From: Avena insularis
Taxonomy: Eukaryota; Streptophyta; Magnoliopsida; Poales; Poaceae
Assembly (NCBI GenBank): GCA_023614405.1
Contig: CM042688.1
Span: 377,815,331-377,879,330, forward strand
Direction of reading: 5' to 3'
Length of the DNA stretch: 64,000 nt
In this document: piece after piece, positions 11,110-23,429 of the stretch
Layout: each line of letters starts with the position of its first letter
Position numbering within the stretch: position 1 is the first letter of the stretch
Program-made: the position numbers and the translations under genes
The notes under the pieces: model-generated
What the model saw: only the letters and a program-made list of their open reading frames with translations
Told to the model about the DNA's origin: nothing
Databases searched by the model: none

Positions 11110-12000
11110 GAGGAAGTGTCGTCGGATTGATGACAAGTATGCCATGAGTGGGTCCTCGAGGCATGTGGAAGAGAAGGGTGTGAGACGTATGGTGTTCCGG
11201 GACAGTGAGCACACAAGTTTTACCCAGGTTCGAATCTGCCGGCTTTGGATGGATCCTACTCCTGCTAGCAATCCAGTCATACGGCAGAGCCGGATATGGG
11301 TTACAAGGGTTTTGCCTGTGCGACTTAACTATTGTGGGGTGCCCTAAAGGCTGGTCCCAAGGATGGCTTATATAGATATCCGACCTAGGATTTATAGGAG
11401 AGACCTATCTGGCTACGACTAAGAGTCGGTTACAGAGTACATCTTGAACTACAAGTAATATTACATGCCTATGTCGGTAAGTCTTCTGGGCCTTCCCGTA
11501 GCCGGACTGGTCTCCGTCTCTTCTCCCTAACTGGGCCGCTCGTGAAGCAAAGCTCTAACCCTAAGTGTTCCACCCTAGTCAGTGAGGCATAGTGAGGATA
11601 CCCAGAAAGTATATCCCCAATAGCAGCCCCCCGAAGCCGCCAAGATCCAGAGTCAGATTTCATCATCGTCTAGCTTGATCCATCTTCGGCTTGTAGAATC
11701 TTGGAGGGTTCCTGAAACTTCACAAGAAAGGATAGGATCCGGGTCTAAAAAATAAGCCGGACCTATGAGTACATTATTCGGGTTTCCAACTTGAAATTCA
11801 AACTAAGCCGAAACTTGGTATCTGACCAAACCTGACATCAGTCAAGGTCAAGTCACGTCACTGACATACATTCCTGTTAGCATGACCGTTAGTGGGTTCG
11901 CTTTTTGTGGAACCGAGGCATCGTTTTAATGTGTTCACAGAGATCGAGGCGGCGTAATCCTCACGAGGAGGTTACCCAACTCCTTCCACAATGCGTGGCA
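11110..12000 (-). repeat. probable 3' LTR of the Tat-clade element (borders uncertain)
   Basis: The block contains AGTTTTACCCAGGTTCGAATC and GATCCTACTCCTGC-type strings and a stretch rich in GCCGGA/TCCGG words that resembles the compositional style of the antisense region. This kind of text is typical of Tat LTRs in grasses. The matching 5' LTR is not in the window, so neither edge can be set by comparison. Confidence 0.4.
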
Positions 12001-12043
12001 CGATTATTGTTCATATTGCACAAGTCTTGGCGTAGGTGAGGGA

Positions 12044-12049
12044 TATAAG
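12044..12049 (+). promoter_or_regulatory. candidate TATA box for the antisense gene of the Tat element
   Basis: GGGATATAAGGGG is followed by a CT-rich leader (TCTCCTCTCTCTTCC), the usual look of a plant core promoter. After removing the LARD, it lies about 185 bp before the ATG at 21525. Inferred only. Confidence 0.4.
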
Positions 12050-12150
12050 GGGTCAAGATCTCCTCTCTCTTCCTTACCATCGCCAGTGTCTTCTCCTTCC
12101 CCTCAACGCCTCCGCGCAAAGCTCTTCTGCCTCCCCCCAAGTGCACAACG

Positions 12151-12155
12151 CCGCC
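12151..12155 (+). repeat. target-site duplicate of the LARD, left copy
   Basis: CCGCC immediately before the LTR; the same five bases are at 21452-21456. Confidence 0.9.
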
Positions 12156-15100
12156 TGTGGCGCCCCGCTAAAACCACTACTAGAAAATCGCTGTGTTTTT
12201 GTGCATTGCATCATCATGACCGCATGCTCATGTCATCATGCCACCTTGCATTTGAGCATCGTCATCAGCATGCATGGTTTTTCTCTAAACTATTTTCAAA
12301 ACGCCTAGTTTTGTTTTCCAAATATTCCCGTCTTTATTCAAATTAAAACACCGGTCTTCGGATTATTTTGTTTCGTCTAAAAAATGGTTTACAAAAACCC
12401 CGTTTTAAATAAATAAAATATTTTAAAATTGTTTTTAGGAGGCAGCCCGCCAGGCCCGAAAGCCCAGTCGGCCACCTCCAGATAAAAACCTAGTCCTCAC
12501 CAAAGCTACCCAATCCTACCTACCCCTGATCCTACCCACTCCACATCACCGCCGCCACCCTGGCACCCCTCCACCTCACCTTATCTAATCCGTGCTCGCC
12601 ACCTCACCCTGCAGGTCCCCTCCTCCCTCTTTTTCCCTCCCCCAACCACCACACACCCAACCCAGCCGCCGCCAGGCAGCAAACACACGCACGCACCCAC
12701 CGCCACATCGCACGCACACCCATCCCGAGCCTGGTCCCACCGCCCTGTCCCTGTCCCTGTCGCCTGTCCCCACCCACACGAGCTCCTCTCGATCCATCCC
12801 CTCCCGCACCCCACGCCTCCCCTTCCTCTGCTCACCACCAACCCCCGCTCCCATCCCCTACCTCCTCCTCTCTCGCTTCCGCTGCCGCCTCCACCTCATG
12901 GCTGGGTCTTCCGTTTTTGAGCACCTCCCCTCCCCTCCAGCAATGGCTGCTAGGTCCTTGCCCTGCGCTCCTTCCTTGCCGCCGTTCGAGCCTCCCACGA
13001 GCAGTCGTCGCAGGAGCTTCCATGGACATCCGCCTCGGCCCACGGCGGCCGCCCTCTGGCCGGTCCTCCTCCCTACCCCGACACGAGGTTCCTCTCCTCG
13101 ACCCGCCGCCTCGCAGCCTTGGCTTCTGCCCGCGCGAGCCACACTTCTCCCATAATCGGCGCCACCTCAACCCCCACCGTCCGGATCCCCTCCACATCGC
13201 CGGCCTCGCCTTCCCACCGGCTCGGCCGACCTCCTCGCCTCCTGCTGGCGTCCCTGCCTGGCACCGCCGCCCACGAACTCCCTTGGCTTCACCCTCGTGC
13301 CCAGCACCGCCGCTCTCTCCTCCGCGTGGACCGCATCCTCGTGGCCCCACCTCGCCAGCACCCGACCTTGCCGTCCTTCCATGCCATCCTGCGAGAAGCT
13401 CGAGCCATCCAGTGTCGCCGAGCTTCCCGTTGTTCCTCTGAGAGCACATGTCCTGTCCGGTGTGTACAAGTTTGGTGTCTTGATGATGCTTGTTCTGTTT
13501 CACAATGAAGTGGGGTGCTGATGCGGTGACGGTGGTATGTGGATCCGAAGACATATGGTGGTGGTGATATTGGAGCGGCTCGAGTAGTACTACTTCGACT
13601 ACTTCCGCCTTGAGATGACCCCGTTCCGACACCGACAAAATACAAACGCCATGAACTTCTTCGCGGACACCAATATCCACCGGCGCCGAACCCAAGACCG
13701 ACAAAGTCACCCGAGAACTCCGACAAGGACGCCAAGTTCGTCGAGAACCCAGATGCCAAGTTCTCCATCCCGGAACGGCAAGATCGACCACACAGAGCAC
13801 CAAGATCTTCCAGCGCTGAGACCCGAGTCCGACACCGACAATCGAAACCGAGGACCCGACAAGATCTTCGTGACGACAAGATCGACACCGACCAGGGCGA
13901 ATCCGATGCGCCCCGACGCCAAACCAAGTCCTTCTTCCCGGAACACCAAGCTCTCCTTCCATTGATCGAGAACGATCCCGTCGAACCCTGAAACCAAGAC
14001 CCGAACCCCCGGAACCCAAGATCTTCCGAACCCAGATGTGTGACCCTAAGCCCCTATTTTTATAATATGACATTACCAACTGTCGCATATTAAATTGTTC
14101 ATGCATGCATACTTGTCTGTGGTTTGGGGGCATTATGCCGATTCACCTCATAACTAAATATGGAGTCAATATGCGGGATACTTTTGTCTTATTCCGGACT
14201 CCATTTAAATTGGTATAGCGAACCGATGCCATGTTTCACCCTGTTAATACAACATTTAAATTGCGGGGGTTCTAAATAACTTAAACCACCTGATTAATTA
14301 TCGGGACCCCGGTTCCGCTTAATATTGCCTAATTGCACCGCATCTGTGCCTTGCCATGCATCATATCATAAGCATGCCTGATCTTCTGCCGTAGTATTAA
14401 ATATTGCATCTGGTGTTTCTTCTAGTGTTTGCTTCTTCGCGGATTAGGCCGATGAATTGATGCGAGTATCGACAAGTTCTCCGAATATGAACCTTCGGCA
14501 GTGTTTCCCAGTTGAGCATTCTCCCCCTTTCTACCTATTTTGCATTTACAGTCTTTATTTCCTCCTGTTGATCTATTGCTATCTGTGTCGTGATGCTTTA
14601 CTGTTCCGTACCAGATATATCCCTTGCAGCCTTTATATTGCCTTGGACACATCCTATTGCCTGTTGTTTGATAAATAGTTGGCCTTGCGAGTCGTAGTTG
14701 CTTGATCATGTGCTGCTTCGCGTCGTTGTTGTTCCACCGTTATTGGAAGGTTGGCACATGCTAAATGGTGGAGATGCTTAATGGTGGAGAGGATCATGAC
14801 TTTAAATACAACTATTAAATTGCTGGGATAACTAATGAAAGAGGCACCGGTGGGCAATATATGCTATTTGGTTTTTCATGTCCACTTGTGTCTCGTAGGC
14901 CCCGAGTACTTGATACATGTTCCTTGACTATCGCACTATCCACATCCGAGAGAGTCTATGAATCCCCCTTAGCCAGAGCTTGATTCATTTCTTATTTCTT
15001 TGGGCCACAAACTAGTTTGGGGCTTTATTACTATCCTGTACTTATGCCATGCTTTACTGCTTTATTTACGATTGTGCGTGGAGCACATGTACTGTTTTGG

Positions 15101-16414
15101 AACGTGGAATGTTTTCGCGGTATCGACAAGCCCAGTCACACTTTCGGGTTCCCAGTCGTTTACAGCCATTGTCACAAACCCTGGGTCCATTCCGGAGCCG
15201 GCCAACTTTGTTGCGGGTAGCTTAGTGGGGTGGCCCCTTGAAATATTTTATGAATCCTGTGATTTCTTTGTCGTGAAAGCCTCATTGGGTTTTTATTTGA
15301 TTTTTCTGAGGTTGATCGTGTGTGTGTTGCTATTTGTGCACCCCTGCAGGGTAAATCTTTCTGAAATCCGTGTCCGCGGTTATGGATGACTTGGAGCACA
15401 GTATCTCGATCATAGACAAGCATAACTAAAGTAGTGCTATAAATTTGACTTAATATGTGACTAGTAATTAGCTTCACTACAATGGAATGGATAATAAAAG
15501 TGCCAACAACTGGTGGAACTAGGGTGTATCGTGTCATGTTATACCTGCCTAGTAAGTATCGCAACTACAATGGAATGAAATAAAAGTGCCAACAACTGCT
15601 GGGTTTGGGATGTCACATGCTAATTATATCTGACTAGTAAGTACCACAACTACAACTGAATAGTTAACTAAAACTGCTCACTACTTATGCTATCAGGATG
15701 ACTCATGCTAATTATATTTGACTAGTAAGTGCTTCAACTATAATGGAATGAATAAAACTGCCAACTGTGTGAGTTCCTCGGTTTTGACTTCCTCGTTTGG
15801 TATCGAGGGGGAAATGCCAGGATGGGTATGTTTGATGTTTCTATCAGGTTGGATCCGGATAGGTATTTCTTATCCCTCTCTAATAGCCGCCAGTTTTACT
15901 GAGTCTCTATAGGTTGTTTAGTGCTGCTGCGCTGCCGCTTCAGTCCACCATACCTATGTAGGCGAGGACCGCCGAATTCTAGCCTCGCCGTGTACTGGCC
16001 TCAGTACTGACACTCCTCTTTTTCCTTTGCCCTTTATCGGCACCCCTTTTGTTTTAGCAGGTTTGAGATCGACATCGTTAGCAGGGTTACCCTTCCGGCT
16101 TGGCCTGGGCAGGGTTATGGACGCCATTGGTTATTCTTCAGGGCTCTTAGCCCCATTTGCATCTTGTCCGTACTCGGACGCTGTATCGTTTTCAAGGTGA
16201 TTTGGATCTTTGTATTGTATATCTGTATTCTTGACTCGATGAGTCATTGTTGTATATATATATGTTATGTGGGTTCAATCGTGGACTAATGAGTAATGGT
16301 ATTACTTCGTTTTCCACCCGCACGCAAGTGCCGGGTGGGCGTCCTTGAATCGTTTCTATGCGGGTTTGGCGGGAAGCGCTAAAATCTACATAGGGCCGAT
16401 TCGAGGGTGTTACA
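12156..16414 (+). repeat. 5' LTR of the LARD (4259 bp)
   Basis: TG...CA ends. The segment 12540-13400 is very C-rich with many overlapping ORFs in all frames; these are not conserved as frames in the 3' LTR and are not taken as genes. GATAAAAACCTAG at 12482 precedes the C-rich stretch and may be a weak TATA region. An 88-bp repeat array lies at 15450-15775. Relative to the 3' LTR it keeps about 38 bp near 14850-14890 that are missing there. Confidence 0.9.
15450..15775 (+). repeat. minisatellite in the LARD 5' LTR, about four 88-bp units
   Basis: Units begin CTAGTAAGTRYYRCAACTAC and contain ACAATGGAATG and AAAAGTGCCAACAACTG blocks; starts are near 15460, 15549, 15634 and 15722. The same array stands at 20490-20810 in the 3' LTR, so it predates this insertion. 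Confidence 0.7.
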
Positions 16415-17210
16415 GAGTGGTATCAGAGCTCAGCAGTTGCGATACCCCACAAGTCCAGCCTGTAGGATAACCTAGCTAACGGCCGAAGTAGAGTGTCAAA
16501 ACTATTTTGCAAAATCGGTTGGATAGATCTGACTAGGTCTGCTTTTACTCCTTACCCTCTGATATTCTCCTCTTACCTCTGCGTGTTTTGGATCTGCTCT
16601 CTTCCCATTCTTCTAGTCCAGGAATTCTCGTGGTTGGGTTTCCGTCGTACCTTCAGGGTTTCGCTTCCTCCTTTGGCAACGGTGCTTCTACCTCCGGAAT
16701 TAGTGCTATCTGATTGCTCCTTTATCTGTGGTACCATTCTTTGCTCCTTGTTTGTGCCTTCTGGTGTTTTTCCAACGCGACGACATACTCTACCTTAGAT
16801 CCGATGCAGAGAATGCATCACTCCTTTGTTCCGAACCTCGTTTGTCGAGATCTCCAGTCTAATTCCGAGGATGGCTGCATGCTTTTCCACCAAATGTGCG
16901 GAGTAATAGTTTGGGTGCGTGATGGATTGGCCCCCATGCCGACTACTCACTCTATTGCTCTTGTACATTGAAGTAGATTGGACTGCACCTTTTTCTCTCC
17001 GTCTATCGGAGTTAGAGGTGGCTTTATTTGTTGATACCTCTACCTTCGCCCTTTGATCCCGGAGTGTTCTCCCGACGATCACGGACAACGACCCCTTGTT
17101 AGTGGTGTCGCGAGGATCTACATGAAGCGAGAAGATTCGGATCGCCGACCTTCTTCTCTGTACCATGAGGCAGATCTCGAGGGCGAGATCCATTATTAGT
17201 GGTGTCGAAT
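16415..17210 (+). other. interior of the LARD, non-coding
   Basis: 796 bp with short frames only. The last 40 bp (ATCTCGAGGGCGAGATCC, ATTAGTGGTG, GTCGAAT) look like a worn form of the end of a Tekay/Del chromovirus interior, where a GAGGACGAGAT string and a T-run plus G-run precede the LTR. A clean polypurine tract is not present. Confidence 0.65.
16418..16429 (+). promoter_or_regulatory. primer binding site (initiator tRNA-Met) of the LARD
   Basis: TGGTATCAGAGC lies 3 bp after the 5' LTR end. It matches the 3' end of plant initiator tRNA-Met. Confidence 0.9.
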
Positions 17211-20200
17211 TGTGGCGCCCCGCTAAAACCACTACTAGAAAATCACTGTGTTTTTGTGCATTGCATCATCATGACCGCATGCTCATGTCATCATGCCACC
17301 TTGCATTTGAGCATCGTCATCAGCATGCATGGTTTTTGTCTAAACTATTTTCGAAACGCCTAGTTTTGTTCTCCAAATATTCCCGTCTTTATTCAAATTA
17401 AAACACCGGTCTTTCGGATTATTTTGTTTCGTCTAAAAAATGGTTTACAAAATCCCCGTTTTAAATAAATAAAATATTTTAAATTTTTTTAGGAGGCATC
17501 CCGCCAGGCCCGAAAGCCCGGTCGGCCACCTACAGATAAAAACCTAGTCCTCACCCTAGCTACCCAATCCTACCTACCCCTGATCCTACCCACTCCCCAT
17601 CACCGCCGCCACCCTGGCACCCCTCCACCTCACCCCATCCAACCCGTGCTCGCCACCTCACCCTGCAGGGCCCCTCCTCCCTCTTTTACCCTCCCCCAAC
17701 CACCACACACCCAACCTAGCCCCCGCCAGGCAGCAAACACATGCACACACCCACCGCCACATCGCACGCACACCCATCCCAAGCCTGGTCCCACCGCCCT
17801 GTCCCTGTCGCCTGTCCCCACCCACACGAGCTCCTCTCGATCCATCCCCTCCCGCACCCCACGCCTCCCCTTCCTCTGCTCACCACCAACCCCCGCTCCC
17901 ATCCCCACCACCTACCGCCTCTCTCCTGTGCCTCCGCTCGCCCGCCTCCACCTCGCGGCGCTCGGGTCCGTCTCTGTTTTCCCGAGCACCTCCCCTTTAC
18001 CCTCCGCTGCTGGTCATGCTGCTAGGTCCTTGCCCTGCGCTCCTTCCTCGCCGCCTTTCGAGCCTCCCGCGAGCAGTCGTCGCAGGAGCTTCCGCGGCCG
18101 TCCACCTCGCCCGCCTCAGCCCACGGCGGCCGCCCTCTGGCCGGTCCTCCTTCCTACCCTGACACAAGGTTCCTCTCCTCGACCCGCCGCCTCGGAGCCT
18201 CACTCTCCCTCCGCGTGCGTGAGCAGCGCCTCTCCCGCCTCAACTACCCCCCCACCCCCCTCCTCCATGTCTCCAGCCTCGCCTTCCCGCCGGCTCGGCC
18301 GACCTCCTCGCCTCCTCCTGGCGTCCCCGCATGGCGCCGCCTCCCACGAACTCCCCCGGCTCCGCCCTCATGCCCAGTGCCGCCGCTCTCTCCTCCGTGA
18401 AGACCGCATCCTCATGGCCCCACCTCGCCAGCACCCGAACTTGCCGTCCTTCCATGCCATCCTGCGAGAAGCTCGAGCCGTCCAGTGTCGCCGAGATTCC
18501 CGTTGTTCCTATGAGAGCACATGTCCTGTCCGGTGTGTACAAGTTTGGTGTCTTGATGATGCTTGTTCTGTTTCGCAATGAAGTGGGGTGCTGATGCGGT
18601 GACGGTGGTATGTGGATCCGAAGACATATGGTGGTGGTGATATTGGAGCGGCTCGAGTAGTACTACTTCGACTACTTCCGCCTTGAGATGACCCCGTTCC
18701 GACACCGACAAAATACAAACGCCATGAACTTCTTCGCGGACACCAATATCCACCCGCGCCGAACCCAAGACCGACAACATCACCCGAGAACTCCGACAAG
18801 GACGCCAAGTTCGTCGAGAACCCGGACGGCAAGTTATCCATCCCGGAATGGCAAGATCGACCGCACAGAGCACCAAGATCTTCTAGCGCTGAGACCCGAG
18901 TCCAACACCGAGAATCGAAACCGATGACCCGACAAGATCTTCGTGACGACAAGATTGACACCGACCAGGGCGAATCCGATGCGCCCCAACGCCAAACCAA
19001 GTCCTTCTTCCCGGAACACCAAGCTCTCCTTCCGTTGACCGAGAACGATCCCGTCGAACCCTGAAACCCAGACCCGAACCCCCGGAACCCAAGATCTTCC
19101 GAACCCAGATGTGTGACCCTAAGCCCCTATTTTATAATATGACATTACCAACTGTCGCATATTAAATTGTTCATGCATGCATACTTTTCTATGGTTTGGG
19201 GGCATTATACCAATTCACCTCATAACTAAATATGGAGTCAATATGCGGGATACTTTTGTCTTATTCCAGACTCCATTTAAATTGGTGTAGCAAACCGATG
19301 CCATGTTTTGCCCTGTTAATACAACATTTAAATTGCGGGGGTTCTAAATAACTTAAACCACCTAATTAATTATCGGGACCCCGGTTCCGCTTAATATTGC
19401 CTAATTGCACCGCATCTGTGCCATGCCATGGACCATATCATAAGCATGCCGGATCTTCTGCCGTAGTATTAAATATTGCATCCGGTGTTTCTTCTAGTGT
19501 TTGCTTCTTCGCGGATTAGGCGGATGAGTTGATGCGAGTATTGACAAGTTCTCCGGATATGAACCTTCGGCAGTGTTTCCCAGTTGAGCATTCTCCCCCT
19601 TTCTACCTATTTTGCATTTATAGTCTTTATTTCCTCCGGTTGATCTATTGCTATCTGTGTCGTGATGCTTTAGTGTTCCGTACCAGATATATCCCTTGTA
19701 GCCTTTATATTGCCTTGGACACATCCTATTGCCTGTTGTTTGATAAATAGTCGGCCTTGCGAGTCGTAGTTGCTTGCTCATGTGCTGCTTCGCGTCGTTG
19801 TTGTTCCACCGTTATTGGAAGGTTGGAACATGCTAAATGGTGGAGATGCTTAATGGTGGAGAGGATCATTACTTTAAATACAACTATTAAATTGCTGGGA
19901 TAAGTAATGAAAGAGGCACCGGTGTCCCGTAGGCCCCGAGTACTTGATACCTGTTCCTTGATTATCGCACTATCCACATCCGGGAGAGTCTATGAATCCC
20001 CCTTAGCCAGAGCTTGATTCATTTCTTATTTATTGGGGCCACAAACTAGTTTGGGGCTTTATTACTATCCTGTACTTATGGCATGCTTTACTGCTTTATT
20101 TACTATTGTACGTGGAGCACCTGTACTATTTTGGAACGTAGAATGTTTTCGCGGTATCGACAAGCCAAGTCACACTTTCGGGTTCCCAGTCGTTTACAGC

Positions 20201-21451
20201 CATTGTCACAAACCCTGGGTCCGTTCCAGAGCCGGCCAACTTCGTTGCGGGTAGCTTAGTGGGGTGACCCCCTGAAATATTTTATGAATCATGTGATTGC
20301 TTTGTCGTGAAAGCCTCGTTGGGTTTTGATTTGGTTTTTCCGAGGTTCATCGTGTGTGTGTTGCTATTTGTGCACCCCTGCATGGTAAATCTTTCTGAAA
20401 GCCGTGTCCGCGGTTATGGACAACTTGGAGCACAGTATCTCGATCATAGACAAGCATAACTAAAGTAGTGCTATAAATTTGACTTAATATGTGACTAGTA
20501 ATCAGCTTCACTACAATGGAATGGATAATAAAAGTGCCATCAACTGGTGGAACTGGGGTGTATCGTGTCATGTTATACCTGCCTAGTAAGTATCGCAACT
20601 CCAAGGAATGAACTAAAAGTGCCAACAACTGCTGGGTTTGGGATGTCACATGCTAATTGTATCTGACTAGTAAGTACCACAACTACAACTGAATGGTTAA
20701 CTAAAACTGCTCACTACTTATGCTATCAGGATGACTCATGCTAATTATATCTGACTAGTAAGTGCTTCAACTATAATGGAATGAATAAAACTGCCAACTG
20801 TGTGAGTTCCTCGGTTTTGACTTCCTCGTTTGGTATCAAGGGGGAAATGCCAGGATGGGTATGTTTGGTGTTACTATCAGGTTGGATCTGGATAGGTCTT
20901 TCTTATCCCCCTCTAATAGCCGCTAGTTTTACCGAGTCTCTATAGGTTGTTTAGTGCTGCTGCGCTGCCGCTTCAGTTCACCATACCTATGTAGGCGAGG
21001 ACCCCCGAATTCTAGCCTCGCTGTGTACTGGCCTCAGTACCGACGCTCCTATTTTTCCTTTTCCCTTTGTCGGCACCCCTTTTCTTTTAGCAGGTTTCAG
21101 ATCGACGTCGTTAGCAGGGTTACCCTTTCGGCTTGGCCTGGGCAGGGTTATGGACGCCATTGGTTATTTTTCAGGGCTCTTAGCCCCATTTGCATCTTGT
21201 CCGTACTCAGACGCTGTATCGTTTTCAAGGTGATTTGGATCTTTGTATTGTATATCTGTATTCTTGACTCGATGAGTCGTTGTTGTATATATATATATAT
21301 GTTCTGTGGGTTCCATTGTGGACTAATGAGCAATGGTATTACTTTGTTTTCCACCCGCACGCAAGTACCTGGTGGGCGTCCTTGAATCGTTTCTATGCGG
21401 GTTTGGCGGGAAGCGCTAAAATCTGCAGAGGGCCGATTCGAGGGTGTTACA
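17211..21451 (+). repeat. 3' LTR of the LARD (4241 bp)
   Basis: Matches the 5' LTR throughout; about 3% different over the first 345 bp by eye, with several indels. A 311-aa Pro/Ser/Arg-rich frame at 17646-18581 is open only here and is broken in the 5' copy, which argues against it being a gene. Confidence 0.9.
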
Positions 21452-21456
21452 CCGCC
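21452..21456 (+). repeat. target-site duplicate of the LARD, right copy
   Basis: CCGCC, identical to 12151-12155. Confidence 0.9.
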
Positions 21457-21524
21457 CATCCTAGGTCACCACCACCCACGAAAATAGTTGAAGATCCATC
21501 CTCCGACACGGCGGAGACATTGGC

Positions 21525-22109
21525 GATGGCTCCTGCGGTGAAGAAGGAGAAGTTCCGTGAGGTCTGGATCCCCTACGTCCTTGACAACGACAAGCTCTGC
21601 GTCATTGAGAAGGAAGGCCTCCTTCGTGCCGGCAACTGACGAAGCGGTTTTGGTCAAACTATCCCCACCCCCAACATCGACGAGCGAGTGCACTTCGGCA
21701 CCCACCTCAACAGAGGTTTGAGCCCTCCCCCTCAGATTTCTTTACTGAGGTCATAGATCACTACAGAGTGCAACTCCACAATCTCCCCCCCAAACTCAAT
21801 TTTAGAAATGAGCTCTTACGCATATTTGTGTGAGGGGTATCTTGGAATTAGACTGAGTCTTCTTCTATTCTAGTACTATTTTGGTACGCAGAGAAATTCC
21901 ATCACTTCCGGTAATCCCTACATTACCGAAACTATTAGCTTTTCTGTTAGGAGAGAACGAGTCTATCGTAGGATTATAGCTAGTGAGTCCGTGAAGAAAT
22001 GTCCATCCATGTTCTTTTACCATAAGGACAGAATGACTCTCGATAAAGCAACTACTTTGCCGGTTTTTCTCGATGGTGCCGCCATGCCCCAAGAATCCTG
22101 GGGCGCAGA
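21525..22109 (+). pseudogene. antisense gene of the Tat element, first part (gypsy-type transposon domain, PF04195-like)
   Basis: ATG at 21525 starts a frame with KKEKFREVWIPYVLDND, which stops at 21637. The body of the domain continues in another frame from about 21735: FTEVIDHYRVQLHNLPPNSI, then YAYLCEGYLGI, a TAG at about 21874, and LDGAAMPQESWGAD just before the Copia insertion at 22110. The order (a charged strand, a LxNLPPNSIL helix, a LCEGYLGI helix) matches the plant domain called putative gypsy type transposon or Transposase_28. The frame continues at 29979 after the Copia element. The gene runs opposite to the gag-pol of its element; its role is unknown. At least one stop and one frameshift break this copy. 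Confidence 0.65.
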
Positions 22110-23409
22110 TGAAGGGAAACGGGTAGGCTACACTAGCGTAAAATCAAAAATTTCTACCGCATCAACCAAGAATACTATAGTCATAGATCACAGGATTACC
22201 ACTAGACGCGCAGGTGCGGAACTCGATGAAGCAGGTCGCGGTAGTGTAGATGTTCTACGTATCCTCCTTGCCCTTGTCCCACGAGCAGCTCCCCTTTGCG
22301 CGGCTTGTCTAAGTGCTACAGATGCAGCACCTCCGAGGTATCCACACGTCCGGAGTGGAAGCCGTCACACGCCAGACTGCTAGGTCTGCACATGCAACAG
22401 AGGTAGAAGCGGAGTGGCGGCTGGGTGGAATGCTCAACCCTATTCTGCTCGCCTCACTCTCTCTTATATAGGCATCCCTGGTGGGCTTCTACATTAGCAG
22501 CCCATTAGCAGCCTAAGCCTAGTCTAATTCGGATCCAATCCTCATTAGGCTTCTAGCCCCTAAAGTGTGTGACCCTATAGGTTCATACACGTATAGTCAT
22601 GACACGAGTACACTTACTCCGTCAATAGTTGGTAGCGGCCTCTAGCAAGACGTGCCAAGTCCTAAACGCATATAAAAATCATTCAGACGAACCATCACAA
22701 GGTTGAGTACATGTCTTTCCCTTTGCCTCACGATATTTGGTCTAGCTCCAAGCTGACCTTTCTTTCTCGATACTGTGATTCGGAATCCCTTTACTAGGCT
22801 AAATCTTAACCATATGTAGCACGGCCATGCATTTCTGGATCCGATCACTCGAGGGGCCCAGAGATATCTCTCTCAAGTAGAGAGGGGCAAATCCCATCTT
22901 GATTGACAGATGCCTTGCAGCATGTATCAGGACAAACCCGAAAGCTACCTTTATAACTATCCAGTTATGGAGTAGTGTCTGATAGCCCCAAAGTAGGTCG
23001 ATCCACATCTCAAGTACATGCGACAATCTCAGGTCTAAGGACAAAACGTACACGATGTGTAGAGAGAGCTGCAAGTATTATTACCAGTCTCATGTTGGGT
23101 CAGTCCAACCCCATGTTCATAACATGTGTCCACATCATTGGTTTGACATCTCCATGTCTATGACTTGCGAAACATAGTCATCAACCAATCGATGCGCTAG
23201 TCTAATATTCACGTGTGTCCTCACATGAACTCCGACTAGGGACAACTATTAGATAACCATACAAGTAAAGAGTTTCACAAACAATTCACATAATTGCCAA
23301 TCAGTACAAGTTGCCTGATATATGGATATACAAGGAACATTATAATAACTTATGGATACATATGAAATACAATCATCTCTATGATTACCTCTAGGGCATA
23401 TTTCCTTCA
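22110..23409 (-). repeat. 3' LTR of the Copia element (1300 bp)
   Basis: Lies downstream of pol on the minus strand. The first 350 bp differ from the other LTR at roughly 7% of positions by eye, many of them C/T or G/A; the rest looks closer. Confidence 0.9.
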
Positions 23410-23420
23410 GTCTCCCACTT
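23410..23420 (-). promoter_or_regulatory. polypurine tract of the Copia element
   Basis: AAGTGGGAGAC on the minus strand directly before the LTR start TGAAGGAAAT. Typical of BARE/Angela elements. Confidence 0.85.
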
Positions 23421-23429
23421 GCACTAGAG

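Larger units (their letters stand above)
12156..21451 (+). mobile_element. complete LARD-type (Sukkula-like) LTR retrotransposon, 9296 bp
   Basis: Two long direct repeats (12156-16414 and 17211-21451) start TGTGGCGCCCCGC and end GGGTGTTACA, flanked by a perfect 5-bp target duplicate CCGCC. A primer binding site for initiator tRNA-Met follows the first. The interior is just 796 bp and codes for nothing recognisable, so the element depends on enzymes from another element. LTRs above 4 kb without coding capacity define LARDs; the known Triticeae LARD Sukkula has a much longer interior (about 3.5 kb from memory). It inserted just upstream of the antisense gene of the Tat host. Confidence 0.9.

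Noticed and set aside
12592..14133. Overlapping long ORFs on both strands in the LARD 5' LTR
   Set aside because: C-rich composition opens many frames; the frames are not preserved in the 3' LTR copy and no domain is recognised.
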